DNA from: Ganoderma boninense
Lineage: Eukaryota; Basidiomycota; Agaricomycetes; Polyporales; Polyporaceae
NCBI GenBank assembly: GCA_002900995.3
Contig: CM035304.1
Span: 3,853,612 to 3,917,611, forward strand
Length of the DNA stretch: 64,000 nucleotides
Reading direction: 5' to 3'
A program made the position numbers and the translations under genes. Shown piece by piece: positions 10,004 to 20,811 of this stretch. How positions within the stretch are numbered: position 1 is the first letter of the stretch; each line of letters begins with the position of its first letter. The notes under the pieces were generated by a model. It was not told the DNA's origin and did not search any database. It worked only from the letters and a program-made list of their open reading frames with translations.

Positions 10004-12601
10004 ATGGCCTACCCTCCAAAAACTCCCACCCGCCACCGGTCCCGCTCGGAGACCAAAACCCCCTCTTTCATCCTCCATCTTCGCCACAAACAACCTCGCA
10101 GACGCGTCCAATCCATTCATCGTCGCCAGCCGTCCTGCCTCTCCTGTTAAACGCTCAACAGGAGGATCAATTCAGGTCTCGGAAACCCTGCAGCGCCAGG
10201 CCAGCGCGGGCGTTATCCGCAAAGGTGGCGTCGAGAGCAGGCTGGACGTCGTCACCCGAGACTACGTCCCGCCACCACCCAAGTCGGAGAAGCGTTCACG
10301 ATCGCAGCCATCGGTGAGTTTGGCCCTGCTGCTTAGTCCTTCGCTATGTCCATTTCCTCCACACGGGCATGCTCCTCAGCGGTGTGTCAGGCGCACCTAG
10401 CTTGTGTTCTGGCTTGTTCTCTCGCATCTTCAACCACTCCCCATCGCTTTGCCGACGCATGGATCAGGCGTTCAACTAGCGGAGATATACACCATATTTT
10501 TGAGTCCTCATTGGATTGGTGGTACCTGGGTGTCGTGAGGTTTCCATCGGCTTGCACACCGACAAATCACGCTTGAGTTCTTAAAGGCTTGTCACCAGAG
10601 ATTGTTCTCCTTAAAGGCCGACGCTTCTCCACTTCACAGGGGTCTGTCTTTGTGAGCGCGTGCAGTTGGGGCTATTTGTGCCCATCATAAGTATCCCTGC
10701 GTCACTCCTGGCTAAGAGGCACACTTCACTGCCTGCACCGAGCGAAATGTCCTCGTTTTAGAATCGCATGACATGCTGCTCCTCGATTTGCCTTACCCCC
10801 GAGAAACCTCATCGGCTGTACTCATCGTTTGCGTACTGGTGTAAGTGGTGTGTGTGGTTGGAAGTTGAATAACACTTCCTAAAAAGCTGAACGATGCTTC
10901 AATCAATGGCACTCTCACGTAGTTGAAGCCAGTGGGACAGTTGAAATCTTGCGGTTGCCACGACGGCAATGACGGTCGCTATGTTCGGCTCCGTGATTTT
11001 GCGTATGTTCCCTTTCGGGGTCTCATGTTCCACTGTACTGCTCTGGACAGGGCTCGCCAAAAAGCATGTTACGTTCGTCGCGCACGCTAACCGTATCCGT
11101 CTACCATGCTGGAACAATGCATGCGCTTGTGCTTCCCATGCCACTCAGTGGCTCGCCACTTGTTTGCGTTAGCGCTCTCGGGTTGGATCGTAGAAAAACC
11201 TCGCATCTCCCAGTGATTCTTTTCTCTCATCCTCATCCTTCTCTCTGTGTACTCGCGTTGGGCATGGACTCACCTTCTTCTCAGCGCGACAACCGCGATC
11301 GTTTTATCACAACGCGCGACCCTGCCGACGAGGTCGCCGCAACGCTCGACCTCATGTCCCTTAACCCCGAGTCTGCCTCCCCCGGCCACACCGCGCGTCT
11401 TGCAGCGGCAGCCGGCGTGCCACTCAACCGTCGAATCCTCGCCTACCATGAACCACCTCCGGTGGCCTCCTCCGATCCCCTCATGGCTCAGGCCCGTGAG
11501 CTCGTTCGTCCATTGTACGCCCGTGCAGGTTCTGCCCCTTCTGGAAGCTCCGGCACGACAGGCGGAAAGGACCGCCGAATCGCAACGTACCCGTACAAGA
11601 TCCTGGACGCGCCGGGGATGCAGGACGACTTCTACCTGAACCTAATCTCATGGAGCTCAACGAACGTCGTCGGAATCGCACTGGGGGCCAGCGCGTACAT
11701 CTGGAAAGCAGAGACGGGCGAGGTTGTGCTCGTGAGCGAGGGCCCGGAGGGCTCGTACATCGCGTCGCTGGACTTCTCGAACGACGGCCAGTTCCTCGGC
11801 GTCGGGTACCCGAACGGCGCGGTCGAGCTCTGGGACGTCGAGACGCAGAGCAAGCTGCGCACGATGGCCGGCCACGCGGCGCAGGTCGGCGTGCTCTCGT
11901 GGAACAACCACATCCTCAGCTCGGGCTGCCAGGACGGGAGCATCTGGCACCACGACGTGCGCGTCGCGCGGCACAAGGTCGGCGAGCTCCTTGGGCACCA
12001 GGGCGAGGTGTGCGGGCTGCGCTGGCGCGCGGACGGCGAGCTCCTCGCGAGCGGCGGCAACGACAACGTGCTCAACGTCTGGGATGGGCGCGTTGGGGAC
12101 GTGGGCACGCCCGGGTCGAGCGCGCGCGCGGCGGCGCGCTGGACGAAGCGCAACCACACGGCGGCGGTGAAGGCGGTCGCGTGGTGCCCATGGCAGCCCG
12201 CGCTGCTCGCGTCGGGCGGGGGCACGTCGGACGCGACGGTGCACATCTGGAACACGACGACGGGCGCGCGGCTGCACTCGCTGGTGACGCAGGCGCAGAT
12301 CTCGTCGATCCAGTGGTCGCCGCACCGGAAGGAGTTCCTGACGACGCACGGGTACCCGACGAACGCGATCATGGTGCACAGCTACCCGTCGATGGAGAAG
12401 GTGGCGGAGATCAAGGACGCGCACGACTCGCGCGTGCTGTTCTCGGCGCTGTCGCCGAACGGGGAGCTCGTGTGCACCGCGGCGGGCGACGAGAACCTGA
12501 AGTTCTGGAAGATCTGGGAGGCGCCGAAGGTCAAGAAGAAGGAGGTGAAGGAGTCGAGGGGCTTGGGGACCACGAACAGCGGCATCCTGAGCATCCGGTG
12601 A
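10004..12601 (+). CDS. CDC20: Cdc20/Slp1 family activator of the anaphase-promoting complex
   Basis: WD40 co-activator that brings substrates to the APC/C and is held by Mad2 at the spindle checkpoint. The main exon (11285-12601) encodes the C-box DRFITTRD, the Mad2-binding-like stretch NRRILAYHEPPP, seven WD40 blades and the C-terminal dipeptide IR after SGILS. The first exon (10004-10313; start accATGG) encodes the basic N-terminal tail. Its donor GTGAGT and the acceptor before 11285 are both phase 0, giving about 541 residues, normal for the family. Two oddities. The N-terminal exon changes frame by one base in the C/T runs at 10059-10068, probably a sequence error. The intron is 971 bp, some fifteen times the local norm. 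A start at 11262 (MDSPSSQ) would skip the first exon and still keep the C-box, so an alternative transcript is possible. Confidence 0.9.
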
Positions 12602-13002
12602 GCGCGAGCTTGAGTCTCGTCCAATTGCGCTACCACAGTGTTGTATCGCGTGGAAGACCAAGGCTAGGTCGTCGTGTTGTGAGTTGTCTGTGGATCTCAG
12701 CTTTGGTTTGCATCTCTGTACATGTTACTCTCGCTTTGTTAATATGCATACGCTCTTGATCAGTTAATGTCGCTTGCGTCGATTAGACAAGGAGACCGCA
12801 GGAGACTTTATTCGGTTCCAGGTTCGATCGTTCTGTTGGGCTGACTGTGAGCCTCGCCGTTTTGGATCCTCGTCAGCCATGTTCAACCTGTGAATCCACC
12901 CCGCCCATACACTCGCCTACACATCCTACATTCCACTCGTTTTGTATTACACAACTGCACTCCCTCGATCGATCTGTACCCACAAACTATCAAGACTCCA
13001 GA
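12602..13002. promoter_or_regulatory. CDC20 3' flank and promoter of the next gene
   Basis: Tandem intergenic region of 401 bp. The second half is C/T-rich, as expected upstream of a fungal start. No separate gene is seen. Confidence 0.4.
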
Positions 13003-14906
13003 ATGCGTTTCCCAAAGCTCATGACGACTCTCTTCCACCGCCGCACCAAGTCGGACCCAGAGCCTATGCTCACCCGCCTCACCTCCCCGCCCATCGCCAA
13101 CCCGCAGACACGCCCGATATCACAAACAAGCATAGCACAAATCCCCATCCAAGCCCTGTCATGCTCGCATTCTGCTACCGAGCTACTTGTCCCCATCGCG
13201 CCGCTGAGTCCGCTCGAATTCCCCGTCCCGTTTCCCAGTCCCCATCGTCATCCTTCTACCAGCGACTCCACCAAAAGCGTCTCGTTGCATGCACCCCATC
13301 GCCATGCCGATCCCCCGGCTCAAGCTCCCAGTCCACAAGTCGAGGCGTCCTCGACTTCTGGCCCCTCGCACCATCTCAAGCTCACCAGCCCTCCCAGAAA
13401 GATTAGTCCTCTCAGACAGATGCACGAGAAACCGTCCGATGCGGACGTGCTCGTCTCCAACCTCAACGCCGCCCTCAAGGCGGAGCGCATAGCGCGCGAG
13501 GTGGCAGAAGAGGCCTGCGCCGAGTTCGCGCTGAAGGTCACCGCGCTCCAGGACGAGGTCATCCAGCTCCGGCGCACGCTCTTCTCGTCCGTCACCAAGC
13601 CCGACCGCCAGGCCCCCAGCCCCTCCTATGCGACGACGCTCGACTCGATCATGGACGCGAGCGTTGCGGGGGACGAGTCCTTCGCCGTCGCGGAGAACAC
13701 CGCCCTGGTCGTGGAGCGCGATCGTCTCCGACGGTTCGTCGAGCTCATGGTCTCCGTGGGCGGCCACAAGCCCGTGCTCGACTCCGCGTACAGGCGCATT
13801 GCAGGCCAAGGCGAGAACGCTGCTGGGGGAGAGGACGCGGAGGCCGCGCTCGCAGGCGCCATCAAGGACGCGGTCAGGCAGCCGGGGAGCGTGTGGCGGG
13901 AGCTCCTGGAGCCAGTGGTGGGTGCGCGGACGCAGGCTGAGTACCTCGCGCAGGTGCGGTGCACGCTCGATGCTCGCAAGGAGACGCGGGACTGGCGGAA
14001 GCGCGCGACGTTCTGGAAGAGCAGGGCGAAGGAGGACGGGAGGAATGCGGACACGGTCACTCCGTCCTCATCGGCGCTCTCGGAGGTCGCAGACGGGACT
14101 TCTGCAGGGGGGAGGAAGAAGACGCGTGCGGTGGTGGAAGGGAGGGCGCCGGCCAAGCTCCATGTCAGCGACGTGACGATCCCTCAGAGAGAGTTCGACG
14201 ACGGCCTCAGTCCAACTGCGTCGCGCTTTGCGCTCGACATGATCGCGCACTGGAATGCGGATGGCTTCGGGCCTGCTATGGAGCTGACGCTTCCTGCGGC
14301 CTCGTCCTCCATGGTCCTCCCTGCGGTCAACACATTGTCGACGTTCAAGTCCCCCGAGAAGCCTCTCCCCAGGACCACGTCGAGGCGGGACTCCCACAGC
14401 ACCATCTTCTCTGCCGGTGGGTCGCCCAGCCAGCAGACGTCGCCTAAGTTCCGCCACTGGGACGTCACGATGCGGTCCAGCACGGAGTCTGCGCGGTCGT
14501 CCGGGGCCGGATCCTCTACCCACGAGGCCTGCCAAGCGTCCGCATTGTTCGAGGGTTCGACCGCGGTCGCCTCTCCGCTCGGCGGCGCCGACTTCAGCCT
14601 GATTCCCGACTTCAGGGAGTCCATCATGTTCGGCGAGGAAATGGACCGCGACCTCGTCCTCGTCTTGCACAAAAAGCTCCCCGAGCTTCCGGGCGACAGC
14701 GCGGCGCGGGCGCGGGCGCGAGCGTGGATGGGGAGAGCGAGCAGGGGTCCGAGAGTGGGGCAAGCAGCAACGCGTCGAGCCCGAAGAAGTCACGGCTGCC
14801 GGTGCGCATGCGGGGCTTGAGGGTCATCAAGCGGCTTTCAACGACGTTCTCCATCTCGCGCGGTCTTGCGCAGGATATGGGACAGGTGGACACGAGGGCC
14901 AACTGA
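13003..14906 (+). CDS. Coiled-coil protein of unknown function
   Basis: Single-exon gene of about 634 residues if one frame change near 14700-14725 is accepted. It starts MRFPKLMTTLFHRRTKSDP at 13003. The N-terminal 130 residues are Ser/Pro-rich and probably disordered. A short coiled coil (AERIAREVAEEACAEFALK, then VTALQDEVIQLRRTL) follows at about residues 155-195, then a helical domain with VWRELLEPVVGARTQAEYL. The rest is low-complexity, ending in a basic patch, SPKKSRLPVRMRGLRVIKRL. That C-terminus is read only in a different frame from the body; the change falls inside a gcgcgggcgcgggcgcgag tract, an easy place for an indel. Without it the protein would end at 14820 with an Arg-rich tail. 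No enzymatic motif is visible, and I do not recognise the family. Confidence 0.65.
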
Positions 14907-15592
14907 GGCGAACTGTCTATCCTGGGAGAGGGTATACGAAGTGGCGCAGGGCGCCAGCCCTAGCAGGACAGGGTTGACTTGGAGGGGTGACTGTGTATTG
15001 CATCACCTGAGGCTTTCTATGTGAAGGACATTGAGAATAAATTTTTTGTACCTGTAAGGACATTGAGATGGTTTGAAAACGCCTGAAAAACAAACAAACC
15101 ATGACGGTGATGGTCTTTGAGTCACCCAATCCGAAGAGCGCTCTTGCGAGGCTCACCTGCCGGGGTGACCAGTCCCTTGCGGTCGAACCGCTAGGCAGTG
15201 AAAGGGAATTAGCATAAGCAGGCAGCTGTGTCTTCCACAGGCCCACCGACAGAGGATTTAGTTCTCTCGAGCCAGTACGGGGCAACTCTCCCGCGCGTAC
15301 TGCTACGGCCCGCCTTGACCAGGGTCTGCAACTGGTGCCCTGGAGTCCGGTTTCCCGTGCTCATGCAGCTGGTTCGTTGAAGCTTGCGCACGGATCCCCA
15401 ACGCTGCGTGAGTCCCTGTCTGGCACAACATGACCCTCTTGTTGGAGTTACCAGGGGAGTAAATGTTGCACTAACGACCTTCCGAGGGAGCAAGCTTGCC
15501 TCGGAGGTATGGGGTGCCCTCATCGGGTTGTTCTTAGAAGCCATTTCCCCATTTTACCGTCGCCTATCCTTTCGGGCCCTCGCGGGCATCAG

Positions 15593-15640
15593 CCTGTCCT
15601 TCCGTATCCTTCTTTCACACCTCCTTTACCAAGGGAGGGG
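15593..15640 (+). repeat. Direct repeat copy A
   Basis: About 48 bases related to 15769-15816. The last 21 bases (from 15620, cctcctttaccaag and onward) are identical in the two copies and contain the self-complementary arms CTCC/GGAG. Confidence 0.7.
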
Positions 15641-15768
15641 ACAAGCCTACTTGGCGTGAGCTCTTTGTTTGCGCAGTAGCTCCCAGGACCACCTTTGGCC
15701 AGCGCCGCTTTCACACCTCCGGGGGGTGGTACGACTGCGAAGATGGAAACACTGCCGCCATCTTTGAC

Positions 15769-15816
15769 CAACACCTTCCGTACTCATCTTTCGCGCCTCC
15801 TTTACCAAGGGAGGGG
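15769..15816 (+). repeat. Direct repeat copy B
   Basis: Second copy, 176 bp downstream of copy A. The left half is diverged and the right 21 bases (15796-15816) are identical to 15620-15640. Confidence 0.7.
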
Positions 15817-16111
15817 TGTCCGCCCGGCCCCTGTGCGCTTCCGCTCGCACAGCACATGTTCAGCTGCTTCTTCGACGCGCAAACCCCGATTGCCAGGGCT
15901 ACGCAAGCCCTCAGACCACGGCAAGGTCAAGCAGCAGGAGTCGCCTCCCACCGAGGGAAAAGTATCTGCCTCAACAGACGTCGTCAGACAGAGGACGACG
16001 CCTTGCTGGGCGATATCGGTAGCCTGGAAGGCGGATACTGATCACAGCAATGAGCGCAGTCTCCGTTCACGATCTTATAGCAAATGGACATCACATTACA
16101 GGGGGCGCACA

Positions 16112-18141
16112 CTATGTCCGAGGATGCAAGGCGAATACGAGGGAGCCGTTGACAAAGCCCTCACCCTTCTTGCATATCCACCGACCTGACCGCATCTCCT
16201 GTCCAATCCCAGCGATGAGCAGTACCGAGGACGTCCCTGCCTTCGCGTGCTTCTCCACCGGCTCCGTCTCTCCGTCAGGTGAGGCCCAGGTCGCGGAGGC
16301 GAAGAACGTCTTCGGCGGCGACAAGAACTGTAGCGAGTTGACGACGCCGAGGGCAGGTAACGACTCAACGAGCGAGAACGACTTGAGTTTCGGGTCGAGC
16401 TTCCATACCCGGATCTCACCGTCCCACGAGCCTAAGAGGAACGTCAGATGCGGGACTCGGAAAAGTACGAGGTAGCTGACCTGACACAAAGAGGTCTGAA
16501 TAGCGGAGGCTGCCCAGTGCGGTGATCCACCGAGGCTTTTCGAACGATCTTGATATCCTCCGCCTCGACTTGGGACAAGTCCATCCCGTGTGCGAGCGCC
16601 TGTGTGAACACAGGCTTTTTCCGTTGTGTGGACCACAAGCTGATGGATCTGATGTCGGGATACGCATGTAAGTGTGATCTCAGCTGACAATGGAGGGAGA
16701 AGAACTACATACCCGCTGTCGCCTCCGCTAACAAAGGTCGTCTCATCGATCATGGCAACGCATTCGATGCTTCCCTCGACGAACTTCTCGGAGGTATTGT
16801 CAACGGTCTTGTCCGCCTTCTTCTTCACCCCGCCCTCTCCTACCTCCTCGTCCATCCCATCCAAATCGTCGTGCCATGTACTCCCGCCCCCTCCTCGGAA
16901 GACAAGCTGGGACTCTTCAGGCACTTTCCAATATCGGACCGTCTTGTCCCGCCCCCCACGCTGACAGCCGTCTCGCCTCGAAGAGCGTCGATGGAGAGGA
17001 TGGGTGCTTGGTGGCCAAACAACGTCTCTACATAACCCATGATCGCAAGGTCGAACAGCTTGAGTGTCCGGTCGTACGACCCAGAGTAGAGCTGCGTCGG
17101 GGTCTGTAATGACGGTGGTGCTTGACGGAACGCGAGGGCCTATATGCGCATGATAGATGAATACCGGCTCATGAGGCCCTGTGGTAGAGCGACTCACCGA
17201 AATGCAGTCTCGGTGCCCGCCGAAGCCTTTCACCCACTCGTTCTTCTCCACATCCCACACACCAACTCGCCTGTCCTTCCCGCCGCTCGCAAGATACTTT
17301 CCATCAGGGCTGACAGCAAGTGCCCACACTTCGTCTGTGTGTCCTATAGCCTCCCCGGTGTCGCGGGACTTGCCCTTCACCTTGTCTGCGCGAGCCTTGT
17401 GGTATGTGTGGACCTGTTTGCCTGTGTGGAGGTCCCATTTGATGATGGAGCCCTCCTTCCCAGAGGTGAAGAGCCACCGGCCATCTTGCGATGCGACAGC
17501 AGAGGTGACGGCGAAGCGATGAGCGCGTTTTGTACGGAGAGATGGGGGTTGTGTCAAGTCAAACTGACAATGCAAATCAGTATATTCACATTTGACCACG
17601 CAAAGGCGACAACTCACACTATCCGCAACATATAAATGCACTTTCCCCGAATGTTCTAAGACATCTTGTTTGAGTCGTGCCGAGATGAGCTCGCGGTCGA
17701 TCTCCGCCGCGTCAAACTCTCCTTCAGCTTCGTCGACTTGTCAGTACATACCCACCAAGCGAGCTCCGAAGCGAACACACCTAACGAAAGTCCCTGCTTC
17801 ACGCCGTCCAGGTAAAGCTTCGCCAGCCTTAACCTTTTCTGCGCCGGAGTCTCGTCCTCGTCCTCCTCCCCACTCTCGTATGCATCTGGGTCCACGTCCG
17901 GAGCCCGGAGGTCCATGTCGTCAATGCCCTCTTGGTCATCCTCGTCTTGCGCGTCATCCGAGAGCTCCTCGTCCGCGGCCGTGCGTTTCTTGCTCGCCGT
18001 CCCGGTCTTCAAGGTGTCCAGTCTTCGGCCCTTTCCCTTCGCGCCCCTGGCCGCCTTCTTAGAGGACGATGGGCCAGCATCTCGGGTGGTCGACCGCTTG
18101 CGCTTGCGGGTTTTTGAGGCGGCAAAGAAGGAGTCTGGCAT
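16112..18141 (-). CDS. RRP9: U3 snoRNP protein Rrp9 (U3-55K type WD40 protein)
   Basis: WD40 component of the U3 small nucleolar ribonucleoprotein, needed for early pre-18S rRNA cleavage in the nucleolus. Six exons: 18141-17781, 17736-17618, 17563-17198, 17139-16713, 16648-16481 and 16431-16112. The predicted length is about 586 residues. The N-terminus is basic then acidic (KTRKRKRS; AADEELSDD), followed by the family signature FDAAEIDRELISARLKQDV and LEHSGKVHLYVAD, and WD repeats including WLFTSGKEGSIIKWDL, LASGGKDRRVGVWDV, LYSGSYDRTLKLFDL, RWITALGSLRYSDLFVSG and SWDGEIRVW. Two single-base frame breaks lie in homopolymers: six C (plus strand) at 16952-16957 and four T at 16537-16540. One added G and one removed A on the coding strand restore the family sequence exactly. 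Because the gene is essential in yeasts, I treat both as sequence errors. Confidence 0.93.
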
Positions 18142-18717
18142 GCTGGGTCGAGCGAGAGAGCGTCGGAGGTGTTCGAGTGCAGAACTTTTTGGCGCCCGCA
18201 ATTCTTGATATGTCACATGATCCTTACAGGCGCCCACGGTACGTCGGTCCTTTGGTCCGCATGGCGAAGTGCAAGCAAACCTTGAGCTTGGTCCTGCGGT
18301 TGCTGAGTTTGATTGTAACCACCACTTCCCCCGCCCTCACGACGACTGCAGTCTCACAAGCAGCCTGTACTCCTGGTGTGGAAGCTCCATCATATTACAA
18401 GAGACGCCCTCGCATCGCTCCGGCAGACTGATTGAAGGCTGACATTCTTCAATGGTCTGTCGTTTACATAGTCAAAGACTGACATGCGAGGGCTCGGATA
18501 CAGAGCGGCGGTGGATGAGGACTCTATAGTGACCAGTGGAGCGAGACGTTGAGGCGTGAGGATGGCAGGTTGACCAACGACGAACTGTCGCAGTTATTCA
18601 GAGCGCTGCGCGCGCGTGGAGGACTTGACGAAGCTGATGGCGGTCTGGGGTAAAAAATCTCCGGTGGCGAGGACCACTCGAGCGAGGCGAGGAGAGGATG
18701 ATTAAGCGCTCTACTCG

Positions 18718-18815
18718 GCCACTTACCCACTCGATCTCACCGGGTTCATATCGCATTCACCTAGCGATGCGATCTACAGGTCGGGGCGACCATGTTCAGG
18801 GGTGCGAGCAACGGT
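18718..18815 (+). repeat. Diverged direct duplication, copy A
   Basis: Shares the ordered blocks cacttaccc, ctcgatctc, ttcatatcgcattca and atgttcaggggtgcgag with 18835-18912, with small indels between the blocks. Confidence 0.6.
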
Positions 18816-18834
18816 AACTCCGAAGAGCCCAGCC

Positions 18835-18912
18835 TTTACTCACTTACCCCTCGATCTCTTCATATCGCATTCAACAGCGCATACAGGGAGGCCGATGTTC
18901 AGGGGTGCGAGG
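18835..18912 (+). repeat. Diverged direct duplication, copy B
   Basis: Second copy of the block series described at 18718-18815, about 118 bp downstream. Confidence 0.6.
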
Positions 18913-20811
18913 TGAGTACTTTCTTCCCTGGTTGTCAGAGGTGGCAGAAGGTGGACAAGAACACTACGTACGGCCGATCCGCCCCCGGCTCAGTGCAGCG
19001 CTGGCTCACCACGCTTTGTTCCGGGTGGCTTCTGTTGCTTCCCCGACTATTGCCTCCAGGGGACGGAGGCCCCCCTTTAGGTTCGCCCATTACGTCCATG
19101 CCAGACTACGGTCCGTGGTCGTGGCCATCACGACGTCTCGAAGTCGTGTTCCGACCCGCATAGAATGGCGCTGTCCCATGGCAGTCCAACTTCGTTGCTC
19201 GCTCCTGCACTTCGCCGCTCTTCGCGGATGCGCGATGACTCCCACTGCCATGCACATCTCGCCAGCTAGCCTGCGGATATGGACTGAAGCTGTGGTCCTT
19301 CCGCTAGTTCCGAGCTATCAAGTTCGATGATGAGACTCGGAGAGCGCGCCGCATGTCGTCACCGGGCCTCAAGGACTCCTCCGACGTCCCGGTCGTTCCT
19401 ACGTCCAGCAAATAGGCGGTGGCATGCGCTGATTACGCCCTTCCGAGAATCCCGCCATGGCCACACTTGCTTTAACCACACCGTCATGCGCCGACCTACT
19501 GGCATCGCCTCGCAACGGCAGTTCTTTCCATCCATCCGATCGATTCTCCACTTCGGCAGTCCTTCCGTGTCGTCCACCCACATTAGTCCCCCCAGGGCCG
19601 TACCGAACGTTGGCTTTCCACCACCGTCGGCGGTTCTTAATCAGGATTTTCTTCTGCATCACGATCCGATATCTGTCGCGGCTCGAGCCTCACCCTGCCA
19701 TGTCCACAAGGGGCAACGTACTGCCCATGTCGTCATAGTCACCAGGTAAACGGAGCAGGTCCCGTACGTACTCGACCACCGGCGATATCTGCGCTGACAG
19801 GTCTTTGTGCATCGGAGCATGGCATTTGTGGACCCCGCGCTCCGTGTCTGTCGAAGCGGTAGGGACGAGGCCAGATTGCAGGACAAGGTCGAAGACTGCA
19901 TGTGCGGTGACGAGCTGCAAGCTGCAAGGCAAGGCGTGGATTCCCATGTGTGGAAATCCCGGGGCTTGTCGACCACGTTTCTTGGCCAGGAATAGCAGAG
20001 ACACACAAGCGACACTGCCTCGTGGGGACCCCCCCGCACGGTGCGCCGTCAGAGGCCGTCAGAAGGACCGTAGAGGTTCGAGGATGTCCGTCGAAGCAGC
20101 GTGATTCTTCTCCGATACGCGCGGATGAGACGAGGCCCCGGAGCCCTCCGCAGCCTCGAGGATATTATAGGGTCAATTTCATCATGGAGGAGAGCCCTCG
20201 GGGGTGCTTATTCCCCGCCGGACATGTTCCATGCTCGCGAAGGTCAGGCGGAAGGTCAGGGTCGAGGAGGAGATAGAGCCCTCGGGTCGGAATGTCGCGT
20301 CCGGGGTACATGCTGGCTGGCGGGGGGCGTTGGGGCAGATGGCTGGGGCGATGATACCAGATATCGACGGCGGGGGCCGATCTGAGGTGTGATTCTGATA
20401 TTTCCGGGATGCTCTGGGGCTGATGCCAACTGATACACGCCGTGAGTGCGCAGCGTGAATATCGCCACTCGCGGTCGACTCGCGAACCTACTTGGACGCC
20501 ACGGAAGGTGACTGTGTGTGACGCTGTCACGCGGACCGGGGCGTGTTTGCGCGTGTTTGGGGGGAGTGGCGAGAGGGGCCGCGATATAAGCGGTGGTTGG
20601 CCTCCGAGCCGCCTTTCTACTTTCCTTCTAATCCCTCTCCGACTCTACTTGCCCATGATCGTTCCTCACTCGCACCAGCTTTCATACGCCCCGCTCCCCA
20701 TCTCCCAATAACGCACGCGTGGCGTCGCGGGCGTGGAAGACGTCCGGGGCGTTTCTTTTCCAATCTCTCTCACTCACTCCTCTCCCTCAAAACCCGCTCT
20801 TCTTCGCTGCA

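Larger units (their letters stand above)
14907..16111. other. Convergent intergenic region with repeats
   Basis: 1.2 kb between the coiled-coil gene and the 3' end of RRP9. It has higher C/T content and contains the direct repeat listed at 15593 and 15769. The open frames on both strands lack domains. It looks like decayed repetitive DNA, but I cannot assign a family. Confidence 0.45.
18142..20811. other. Gene-poor 2.7 kb
   Basis: Upstream of both RRP9 (minus) and the copper-fist gene (plus). The many open frames overlap on both strands and none shows a domain. A diverged direct duplication is present near 18.75 and 18.87 kb (listed separately). The last 100 bases are C/T-rich and look like the copper-fist gene promoter. 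Confidence 0.45.

Noticed and set aside
11632..12661. Long antisense and alternative-frame open frames over the CDC20 WD40 exon
   Set aside because: Composition follows the complement of the WD40 codons; no start context or splice sites.
18142..20811. Candidate genes in the 2.7-kb gap (for example 19327-19749 or 18905-19330)
   Set aside because: Overlapping frames on both strands, no domains, no consistent introns.
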